Source of the DNA: Nitrospinota bacterium
Lineage (GTDB): Bacteria > Nitrospirota > Thermodesulfovibrionia > Thermodesulfovibrionales > UBA1546
Direction: 5' to 3'
DNA: 26,864 nt
NCBI GenBank assembly: GCA_018896985.1
Contig: JAHILQ010000009.1
Coordinates: forward strand, 1 to 26,864
In this document: in pieces, positions 1-6,034 of the stretch
Position numbering within the stretch: position 1 is the first letter of the stretch
Layout: every line of letters starts with the position of its first letter
Notes under the pieces: model-generated
Databases searched by the model: none
The model's input: only the letters and a program-made list of their open reading frames with translations
Told to the model about the DNA's origin: nothing
Program-made: the position numbers and the translations under genes

Positions 1-369
1 GTGATGTCCCGGAGGCCTGACAGCGCAGAATGCCCTCTCAATCTCTCTGTTTTTGCATCTGTCTATTGCCTCCATTACAGCGCCTGCCGCATACAGCGCA
101 GCGTCAAGACTTTTCTCCGAAATATATGTATCAGGGTCTACATAGCCGATTCCAAATCTTTTGAGCCTCTCAATATAATCGTGTGTATGAACAGCCTCTA
201 TATCCTTGAAATCAGCCTTGAGCGGTTTTATGTGTATGAGCTTATCCCAAATCTCTGAAGATTTAAGCGCATCAATAATTGCGATTAATCTTTCTTTGCA
301 CTCGGGATGCCACTCCGGAGTTTCGTGCGAAAGAAATATGTCGTCATATATCAATCCGACCTTTTTCAT
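1..369 (-). CDS. Histone deacetylase-family amidohydrolase, N-terminal part (cut by window edge)
   Basis: Reading the minus strand from the ATG at 369 gives 123 codons with no stop, running off the left edge. The protein begins MKKVGLIYDD, has a HETPEWHPECKERL segment near residues 15-28 (the H...HPE...R pattern of the fold), and ends in RPPGHH at 118-123, the signature before the catalytic His pair of the arginase/deacetylase superfamily (AcuC, acetylpolyamine amidohydrolase, bacterial HDAC-like). Such enzymes are Zn-dependent and remove acetyl groups from lysine or polyamines; the substrate here cannot be told. The Zn-binding Asp/His residues lie outside the window. No strong Shine-Dalgarno precedes the start. 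The family assignment is firm and the exact activity is open. Confidence 0.9.
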   Translation of the reverse strand, partial: MKKVGLIYDDIFLSHETPEWHPECKERLIAIIDALKSSEIWDKLIHIKPLKADFKDIEAVHTHDYIERLKRFGIGYVDPDTYISEKSLDAALYAAGAVMEAIDRCKNREIERAFCAVRPPGHH

Positions 370-419
370 TTCATAAATAATAATGGGTATTTAAATAATA
401 AGGCAATGTGAAAATTACC

Positions 420-449
420 TTGACAGGAATATCGCTGTTAGGATATTGT
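420..449 (+). promoter_or_regulatory. Candidate sigma70 promoter
   Basis: TTGACA at 420-425 is followed after 18 nt by TATTGT at 444-449; GATATT at 442-447 is an alternative -10 with 16 nt spacing. Transcription would start near 456 and run into the terminator at 584-609. Confidence 0.35.
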
Positions 450-583
450 TTGCACTATGAATTGTAAATACTCTTTTCAGGGGGAGAAATGGGGCAAGTA
501 AGCCTCAGGCATTAATTATGCACAGACAGACAGACAGACTTAACCCCTTTATTAAAGGGAAAAATTAAAATAGACAGGGCGAG

Positions 584-609
584 AGGGCGTGCGGATATAC
601 GCCCTTTTT
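584..609 (+). terminator. Rho-independent terminator
   Basis: A perfect 7-bp stem AGGGCGT (584-590) / ACGCCCT (599-605) with an 8-nt loop is followed by TTTT. It lies between the promoter candidate at 420 and the DUF4412 gene, so it ends a short transcript or attenuates the downstream gene. Confidence 0.6.
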
Positions 610-628
610 GCTTTTATGGAAGGAGGGG

Positions 629-680
629 AGTCCAGAGGTAGCATAGACGAACAGGTTTGTCTATCACCCCAAATCTGGAC
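629..680 (+). other. Nested hairpin in the 5' region of the DUF4412 gene
   Basis: Outer stem GTCCAGA (630-636) / TCTGGAC (674-680) encloses an inner stem ATAGAC (643-648) / GTCTAT (659-664). Both are perfect. It could be a 5'-UTR regulatory fold or a degenerate mobile palindrome. No known family is recognised. Confidence 0.35.
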
Positions 681-761
681 AAAAAGCTAACATTGGGTTC
701 GTTTAGGAGCGTTAGGCGGCATTTTGCTTGGCTTTAATATTAAAAAAGGAGGATGTGTTTT

Positions 762-1409
762 ATGCAAACCAGCGCAAAAATAGGAGTTTTCGGATTTATA
801 ATATTGCTCTTCTTTTTTGGGGAAATTGCATCTGCCCAAGACTTTTCTGCTGACATGGTATCTACAACCAAGTCTGGTGTTTTCACAGGAAAGATATATG
901 CTGCAAAAGAAAAAACAAGAATGGAAATGGCCCAGTCTATCACAATAACAAGAATGGATAAGAATATAGTCTGGATGCTTATGCCTGAACAGAAGATGTA
1001 TATGGAACAACCTTTGAAACCTGAAAATGTTCCTGCTTCAACGGACAAAATGCCAGGCGAAGTTGAACGGAAACATCTTGGCACAGAGACAGTGGATGGA
1101 AAAAAGACTGAAAAATACAGGATAGTCTATACAGCAGGAAGCAAAAGAGATGCTATTTTCCAATGGGTTGATACTGATTCAGGCTTTCCAATAAAGACAG
1201 CGGCTGAAGATGGTAGTTGGACAACTGAATACAAAAATTTAAAAGTTGCTAAACAGCCCGATATTCTTTTTGAGATTCCAGCAGAGTATCAGAAAATGTC
1301 TTTTGGAATACCATCCATACCTGAAACAAAACCTGAAGAAAAGCCTGCTGAAAAGAAACAGGAGGAGCCCAAAAAGCCTCTGATTCCAAAAATTCCAAAA
1401 CTGTGGTAA
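762..1409 (+). CDS. Exported DUF4412-type protein
   Basis: A 215-residue secreted protein of unknown role. The N-terminus has a Sec signal peptide: a Lys, a hydrophobic core IILLFFF, and a likely cut after IASA (about residue 24). The body resembles DUF4412 / LolA-LolB-like proteins: a beta-rich domain with a Met/basic-rich surface, ending in a low-complexity Lys/Pro/Glu tail (about residues 185-215). I chose the ATG at 762 because AAGGAGG (746-752) sits 9 nt upstream; the earlier ATG at 753 lies directly on the Shine-Dalgarno and is unlikely. The protein probably acts in the periplasm or at the envelope. It stands alone on this strand, so its context gives no function. Confidence 0.75.
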   Translation: MQTSAKIGVFGFIILLFFFGEIASAQDFSADMVSTTKSGVFTGKIYAAKEKTRMEMAQSITITRMDKNIVWMLMPEQKMYMEQPLKPENVPASTDKMPGEVERKHLGTETVDGKKTEKYRIVYTAGSKRDAIFQWVDTDSGFPIKTAAEDGSWTTEYKNLKVAKQPDILFEIPAEYQKMSFGIPSIPETKPEEKPAEKKQEEPKKPLIPKIPKLW

Positions 1410-1438
1410 TTTATTTATCGGAATAATAATGTTAAAGG

Positions 1439-1512
1439 GACATTTCCCATATATTTTCTTGGATAAAAGCTATTAGCCTTATGCCATAAAAGCATCAAAA
1501 AATGGGAATGTC
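1439..1512. repeat. REP-like imperfect inverted repeat
   Basis: GACATTTCCCAT (1439-1450) and ATGGGAATGTC (1502-1512) are complementary apart from one bulged A, with about 50 nt between. The arms resemble the gggacat..c type palindromes that accompany REP-associated tyrosine transposases, but no such gene is in the window. It lies between the DUF4412 gene and the toxin-antitoxin pair. Confidence 0.4.
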
Positions 1513-1608
1513 ATTTTAGAAATTCTCCCTCTGCCTCTTTCTGCACAACCTGCGGACAGAGGCTGCGGTGATATGATATAATTAGTCAAACGCCAGGAGG
1601 TGAGATAT

Positions 1609-1923
1609 ATGCAGCAAACACTTTTAAAGGTCAAAAATCTGGAAAAATTCATTCAGAAACATGGGGATGACACTTTTATATCCCAGACGATTTCCAAGAT
1701 AATGGATTACAAGACACATAAATATAACGAGGAGATAAAGAGATTAGATAAGGAATTAAAAAGGTTTGAACGAAGTTACAAAAAGGAGTCATCAGTTTTT
1801 TTAAAGGAGTTTAAGGAGGGCAAGCTGGGCGACAAGATGGATTTTGTAGAATGGGCTTCGCTTTACCGGATGCGTAATCGTCTTCTTGAGAAAAAGGCTG
1901 AACTTGAAATCAAAAATAGATGA
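1609..1923 (+). CDS. Small helical protein, putative antitoxin of the TumE-like toxin
   Basis: A 104-residue, strongly charged protein rich in Lys and Glu, with a predicted long alpha-helical/coiled-coil stretch (about residues 30-75, heptad-like KRLDKELKRFERSYKKE). I chose the ATG at 1609 because AGGAGG (1595-1600) is 8 nt upstream; a GTG at 1600 lies inside the Shine-Dalgarno. Its stop overlaps the next gene's start in an ATGA, so the two are translationally coupled. Small helical partners are usual upstream of DUF6516/TumE toxins, so the antitoxin role follows from position. I do not recognise a specific family in the sequence. Confidence 0.6.
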   Translation: MQQTLLKVKNLEKFIQKHGDDTFISQTISKIMDYKTHKYNEEIKRLDKELKRFERSYKKESSVFLKEFKEGKLGDKMDFVEWASLYRMRNRLLEKKAELEIKNR

Positions 1924-2312
1924 TAGAAAGCTATCTTGACGGCATACTTCTGGAACTTCTTTTAAGCCCTGTTGTTTCAACTTTTAAGACATTAAAAAGA
2001 GAAGTCGGAGAGGAAGACGGCTATGTCCGTATAAGATGCACCCTGTCGAATGGCAACATCCTTGAGTTTGCCGAATATCTCCTGATTCACAAAAACAAGA
2101 TATACATAGAAACCTATAGTTTTCACTGGCAGACTGCCGGAGGGGAATTAATTAAAAGATGGGATAATGTTGAACATCATAAAGAAATAGACACATTTCC
2201 TTATCATATTCACCTTGCTGATGGAAAGGTTATTTCTTCTGCCCCGGTAAATCTTAAAAAAGTTCTGATAGATATAGAAAAGACGATGCCTGTTAATGAT
2301 GAAAGTGAATAG
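1920..2312 (+). CDS. TumE-like (DUF6516) toxin-type protein
   Basis: 130 residues. The segments YSFHWQTAGGELIKRWDNVEHH (about 68-89) and FPYHIHLADGKVISS match the DUF6516 pattern: a Y-HW---G-LI-RWDN--HH core, a PYH motif and a C-terminal helix ending in VLIDIE. The family contains the TumE toxin of TumE-TumA modules. The start at 1920 overlaps the upstream stop by 4 nt (ATGA), as in a two-gene toxin-antitoxin operon. A short intergenic gap with its own Shine-Dalgarno then leads to purH, so some readthrough is possible. Toxicity is inferred from the family and is not visible in the sequence. Confidence 0.72.
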   Translation: MIESYLDGILLELLLSPVVSTFKTLKREVGEEDGYVRIRCTLSNGNILEFAEYLLIHKNKIYIETYSFHWQTAGGELIKRWDNVEHHKEIDTFPYHIHLADGKVISSAPVNLKKVLIDIEKTMPVNDESE

Positions 2313-2341
2313 TAAATAATTCATATATAAACGGAGGTTTA

Positions 2342-3634
2342 ATGCCTGATATTAAAAAGATGTACCGCACTATTATGGATGATAATTTCCCTGATGAAAT
2401 GACAATAAAATTCGGAAATCAGACACTTGTTTATAAGAAGCGTGCATGGAAGATACCTGATGAAAAAACAGGTGAGCTTGTTGAGAAGGGATTGCGCTAT
2501 GGAGAAAACCCTGACCAGCAGGCTGCGATTTATGAACTCATAAACGGCAATCTGGTTCTTGGCGGATGCGAATATATAAATCCCGGCAGCGGGCTTGTAA
2601 GCAGCATCGCAGAAGGGGACATGATACAGGCAGGAAAACATCCCGGCAAGACGAATCTCACAGACCTTGATAATGGCTTAAACATACTAAAATATCTCAC
2701 GAATAAACCTGCTGCTGTTATCCTCAAGCACAATAACCCATGCGGTGCAGCATACGGGAAGACAGTCTCAGAGGCGTACGAAAAAGCGAATATGGCTGAC
2801 AGGATTGCTGCATTCGGAGGATGTCTTGTTGTTAACAGGCCGATGGATAAAAAAACAGCAGAGGCTGTTAACGAAAATTATCTTGAGGTTGTTGCTGCGC
2901 CTGAGTTTGAAGAAGGCGCTGTTGATGTCCTTGCAAAAAGAAAGAATCTCAGGATTATAAAAGTTAAGAAGATAAATGAGCTTGAGAAATACAGGAACTT
3001 CCGTTTTGTTGATTTCAAATCATTGATTGACGGCGGCTTGATAGTCCAGCAATCGCAAATAAGCAGGATAAAGAGCAAGGATGATTTCATGCCTGCAAAG
3101 ACTGTATATAAGGGTAAAGAATACGTCACTGAAAGGATGCCGACTGACAGGGAATATGAGGATATGATCTTCGGTTGGAGCGTAGAGATGGGGATTACAT
3201 CAAACTCTGTCATCTATGTAAAAAACGGAGAGACGGTTGGTATCGGCACAGGAGAGCAGGACAGGGTGGGCGTTGCCGAAATTGCAGTATTTAAAGCTTA
3301 TACAAAATACGCTGATGCCCTGTGTTTTAAAAACTACGGCATACCTTATAAGACCCTTAAGATTGAAGTTGCAAGGGGTGAGAGGGATGCAGGGCTGCTT
3401 CAGGAGATTGATGAAGAGGCAAGGAAGAATAAAGGAGGGCTTATTGGCGCTGTGATGGTATCCGATGCGTTCTTCCCGTTCAGGGACGGAATTGATGTCG
3501 GAATAAATCAGGGTGTTACAGCAGTTGTGCAGCCCGGAGGCTCGGAGAGGGATTTTGAGGTCATAGAGGCATGCAATCAGGCTGATCCTAAAGTGGCAAT
3601 GGTACTCACAGGACAGAGGGTATTCAAGCATTGA
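2342..3634 (+). CDS. purH: AICAR transformylase, single-domain PurH (phosphoribosylaminoimidazolecarboxamide formyltransferase)
   Basis: This cytosolic enzyme transfers the formyl group of 10-formyl-THF to AICAR, giving FAICAR in the penultimate step of IMP synthesis. The 430-residue protein begins directly in the transformylase domain: RYGENPDQ (52-59), the catalytic pair K129-H130 in ILKHNNPCG, IAAFGG, and a C-terminal DAFFPFRDG...GGSERD segment. The IMP cyclohydrolase domain that forms the N-terminal ~200 residues of ordinary PurH is absent, so cyclization must be done by another protein. GGAGG sits just upstream of the ATG. The gene converges on fhs, whose product supplies 10-formyl-THF; a bidirectional terminator separates them. 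Confidence 0.92.
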   Translation: MPDIKKMYRTIMDDNFPDEMTIKFGNQTLVYKKRAWKIPDEKTGELVEKGLRYGENPDQQAAIYELINGNLVLGGCEYINPGSGLVSSIAEGDMIQAGKHPGKTNLTDLDNGLNILKYLTNKPAAVILKHNNPCGAAYGKTVSEAYEKANMADRIAAFGGCLVVNRPMDKKTAEAVNENYLEVVAAPEFEEGAVDVLAKRKNLRIIKVKKINELEKYRNFRFVDFKSLIDGGLIVQQSQISRIKSKDDFMPAKTVYKGKEYVTERMPTDREYEDMIFGWSVEMGITSNSVIYVKNGETVGIGTGEQDRVGVAEIAVFKAYTKYADALCFKNYGIPYKTLKIEVARGERDAGLLQEIDEEARKNKGGLIGAVMVSDAFFPFRDGIDVGINQGVTAVVQPGGSERDFEVIEACNQADPKVAMVLTGQRVFKH

Positions 3635-3673
3635 TATAAAATCACAAGAAAAGGTATTCGGAGAGTCAGAAAT

Positions 3674-3709
3674 AAAAAAAGCCCACGGAATTTTCCGGAG
3701 GCTTTTTAA
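3674..3709. terminator. Bidirectional terminator between purH and fhs
   Basis: AAAAAGCC (3676-3683) pairs with GGCTTTTT (3700-3707), with an inner CGG/CCG stem and an AATTTT loop. The A-run on one side and T-run on the other let it work for both convergent genes. Confidence 0.8.
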
Positions 3710-3727
3710 GAGTTGTTTTTATGCTTC

Positions 3728-5491
3728 TTAGAACAATCCCTTAACCTTTCCTGTTTCTACATCAACATCAACCCTTCTGTATGCAGGGTCTGATGCTGTT
3801 CCGGGCATGAGCTTTATTGCTCCTGCAACAGGGACTACAAAGCCTGCGCCCTTGAATGTGAGAATGTCCCTGACATGGAGCCTCCAGCCCTTCGGTACTC
3901 CCTTGAGATTTGGGTTGTCTGTAAGGCTGAGGTGAGTTTTAACCATGCATATTCCGAGTTTTGATGTCTCAGGGTCTTCCTCCATCCTCTTTGCTTTAGC
4001 AAGCGCCTCTGCTGAGAAATCAACTCCGTCAGCTCCGTAAACCTCTTTAGCGATAAGTTCTATTCTCTGGCGGAGCGGTGTTGAAAGTTCATAAAGGAAC
4101 TTAAAGTTGTTCTTCTCATTGCATGCATCCACTACTGCATCTGCAAGCTCAAGCGCTCCCTCGCCGCCAAACTGCCAATGCTTTGAGAGCGCTACTCTTG
4201 CGCCTGCCGACTCTGCTATCTTTCTTACAGCCTTAATCTCATTGTCTGTATCTGTATAGAATGCATTGATGCAGACAACAGGATTGATCCCTGCTTTCTT
4301 GATAACGTTAATCAAATGTACAAGATTTACGCAGCCCTTCTCAACCCATCCGACGTTCTCGCCTTTGTATTCTTCTGGCAGAGGTCTTCCCGGGACAGGA
4401 ATCGGAGCGCCTCCGTGGCATTTTAATGCCCTTATGGTAGCAACAAGCACTGCTGCATTCGGCTTTAAACCTGAGAACCTGCACTTTAGGTTCCAGAACT
4501 TTTCGAATCCTATGTCTGCGGCAAAGCCAGACTCTGTAACATGATAGTCAGCAAGCTTGAGACCGACCCTGTCAGCAATAATAGATGACTGTCCTATTGC
4601 TATGTTTGCAAAAGGTCCTGCATGGACAATAACAGGTTGGCCCTCGATTGTCTGCATGAGATTCGGGTTTAATGCCTCAACCATCCATGCTGTCATTGCG
4701 CCTGCAACATTAAGGTCTTCGGTTGTAACAGGTTTTCCGCTCTTGTCATATGCAACGACAATTCTTCCCATCCTCTCTCTCATGTCCTTGAGGTCTGTTG
4801 CGACTGCCAGTATTGCCATTATCTCTGAAGAAACAGCAATTGCAAAACCCGAGTTCATCATGAACCCGTCATCTTTTCCGCCGATACCGATGATTATTTC
4901 CCTCAGCGACTGAGCGCAGAAGTCCATTATCCATTTCATCTCCACATTGCGCGGGTCGATATTCAGTCTTTTCAGTTTACGCTTTGCAAGCTGCTCATCT
5001 GTGTAATTAAACTCATGCTGCATCCTTGATGTGAGGGCGACCATAGCAAGGTTATGGGCGTTCATTATCGCATTTATGTCGCCGGTTAATCCAAGCGAAA
5101 ACGGAGTCAATGGAATGCACTGTGAAAGGCCTCCGCCTGCTGCAGAACCCTTTATGTTCATCGTAGGGCCTCCGGAAGGCTGGCGTATAGCTGCAATGAC
5201 CTTCTTCCCTCTTTTACCGAGACCCTGGGTAAGACCCATTGTTGTTGTGGATTTTCCTTCTCCAAGAGGTGTAGGCGTGATTGCTGTAACATCAATGTAC
5301 TTTGCGTCAGGCCTGTTTCCAAGGCGTTTCAGTATTTTGTTGAAGTCAAGCTTTGCTACATAGTGTCCGTGAGGCAATAACTCTTCCTTTTCAAGACCGA
5401 GTTCCTCACCGAGCTGATAAACTGTCTTCATGTTCTTTTCTGCAGCCTCTGCAATTTCCCAGTCTGCATGTTTCGTTGGATCAAGCGGCAT
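3728..5491 (-). CDS. fhs: Formate--tetrahydrofolate ligase
   Basis: This cytosolic enzyme makes 10-formyl-THF from formate, THF and ATP: the entry step of the methyl branch of the Wood-Ljungdahl pathway and a source of formyl groups for purines. The 587-residue protein carries the family P-loop TPTPLGEGKSTTT (72-84), RQPSGGPTMNIKG, and the conserved GGxG and NAF segments, ending near TASDPAYRRVDVD. It is somewhat longer than the ~557 typical of clostridial enzymes. A strong GGAGG precedes the ATG. It is the third gene of a minus-strand operon with fdhA and a cNMP-binding protein, separated from the latter by 77 nt of short repeats. Substrate logic (formate in, formyl-THF out) fits the neighbours on both sides. 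Confidence 0.96.
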   Translation of the reverse strand: MPLDPTKHADWEIAEAAEKNMKTVYQLGEELGLEKEELLPHGHYVAKLDFNKILKRLGNRPDAKYIDVTAITPTPLGEGKSTTTMGLTQGLGKRGKKVIAAIRQPSGGPTMNIKGSAAGGGLSQCIPLTPFSLGLTGDINAIMNAHNLAMVALTSRMQHEFNYTDEQLAKRKLKRLNIDPRNVEMKWIMDFCAQSLREIIIGIGGKDDGFMMNSGFAIAVSSEIMAILAVATDLKDMRERMGRIVVAYDKSGKPVTTEDLNVAGAMTAWMVEALNPNLMQTIEGQPVIVHAGPFANIAIGQSSIIADRVGLKLADYHVTESGFAADIGFEKFWNLKCRFSGLKPNAAVLVATIRALKCHGGAPIPVPGRPLPEEYKGENVGWVEKGCVNLVHLINVIKKAGINPVVCINAFYTDTDNEIKAVRKIAESAGARVALSKHWQFGGEGALELADAVVDACNEKNNFKFLYELSTPLRQRIELIAKEVYGADGVDFSAEALAKAKRMEEDPETSKLGICMVKTHLSLTDNPNLKGVPKGWRLHVRDILTFKGAGFVVPVAGAIKLMPGTASDPAYRRVDVDVETGKVKGLF

Positions 5492-5520
5492 TGTTCAAAC
5501 TCCTCCTTTATATAGTATTT

Positions 5521-5567
5521 AGTGTCAGTTGTCAGTGTCAGCGACTGTCACTATTCACTATTCACTG
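5521..5567. repeat. Short tandem repeats in the fhs leader
   Basis: The stretch holds GTCAGT units (5523, 5531) with a related GTCAGC, then ACTATTC repeated twice before CACTG. They fill the gap between the cNMP-binding gene and the fhs ribosome site. Their role is unknown; such repeats are prone to slippage. Confidence 0.5.
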
Positions 5568-5568
5568 C

Positions 5569-6024
5569 TCAGTAATTTATCAAAGCATTTAAAAACTTCT
5601 CATTCATGCGCCTCAGGTTTTTGCACATGACAAGTACGAGCTTCTTAAGTATCTGTGAAGCCAGAACAACATCTTCTTTTTCCAGTTTCTCGAATTCCTC
5701 TTTCGGGAGTTTTAATAGTTCTGTATTTTCAATCGCCACTGCATTCGCTTCATGTTTCCGCTTTTCGATTATTGAAAGCTCTCCCAAAAAATTACCTGTT
5801 GATAGAATAGCAAGGGTTTGTTTCCAGCCGTCAGTGGTTGTTTTGGTGATCTCTATCTTCCCGGAACGAATCATATAAATACCCTTTGTATCTTCGCCTT
5901 CCTTGAAGAGAAATTCATCTTTTTTCAATGAGAGTTCTCGTGTAATCTTTGATAACTTTTCAAGTCCGGAATCGGCGATGCCCTCAAAAAGAATCTGTTC
6001 CCTGAGTTCATTAATGCTAATCAT
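5569..6024 (-). CDS. Stand-alone cyclic-nucleotide-binding domain protein
   Basis: 151 residues forming one CAP_ED / cNMP-binding domain: beta-roll residues about 12-110 with LFKEGEDTKGIYMIRSGKIEI, and the phosphate-binding-cassette region at FLGELSIIEKRKHEANAVA (79-97), then a C-helix. The G-E-L-S of the cassette is present, but the usual R-x-A-T is replaced by KHEANA, so true cAMP binding is doubtful. There is no DNA-binding helix-turn-helix, so it is not a full Crp/Fnr regulator; a sensing or adaptor role is likely. An AAAGGAGG site follows the fdhA stop immediately (10-nt gap), so it is cotranscribed with the dehydrogenase. Confidence 0.82.
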   Translation of the reverse strand: MISINELREQILFEGIADSGLEKLSKITRELSLKKDEFLFKEGEDTKGIYMIRSGKIEITKTTTDGWKQTLAILSTGNFLGELSIIEKRKHEANAVAIENTELLKLPKEEFEKLEKEDVVLASQILKKLVLVMCKNLRRMNEKFLNALINY

Positions 6025-6034
6025 TTTGCCTCCT

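Larger units (their letters stand above)
370..761. other. Gene-free stretch with promoter, terminator and folded elements
   Basis: No convincing gene lies here. The stretch holds a TTGACA promoter candidate (420-449), a (CAGA)4 run at 523-538, a small hairpin CCCTTT/AAAGGG (545-559), an intrinsic terminator (584-609) and a second folded element (629-680). The promoter-to-terminator unit would give an RNA of about 150 nt, either a small RNA or an attenuated leader of the DUF4412 gene. I could not match it to a known riboswitch class by eye. Confidence 0.4.

Noticed and set aside
1..258. Plus-strand 85-codon open frame at the left edge
   Set aside because: It lies opposite the deacetylase-family gene, whose minus-strand frame has clear family motifs (HPE, RPPGHH).
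456..609. c-di-GMP, cobalamin or SRP-type RNA
   Set aside because: GGGGCAAGTAAGCCTCAGGC looked suggestive, but the conserved cores of these classes are not present in order.
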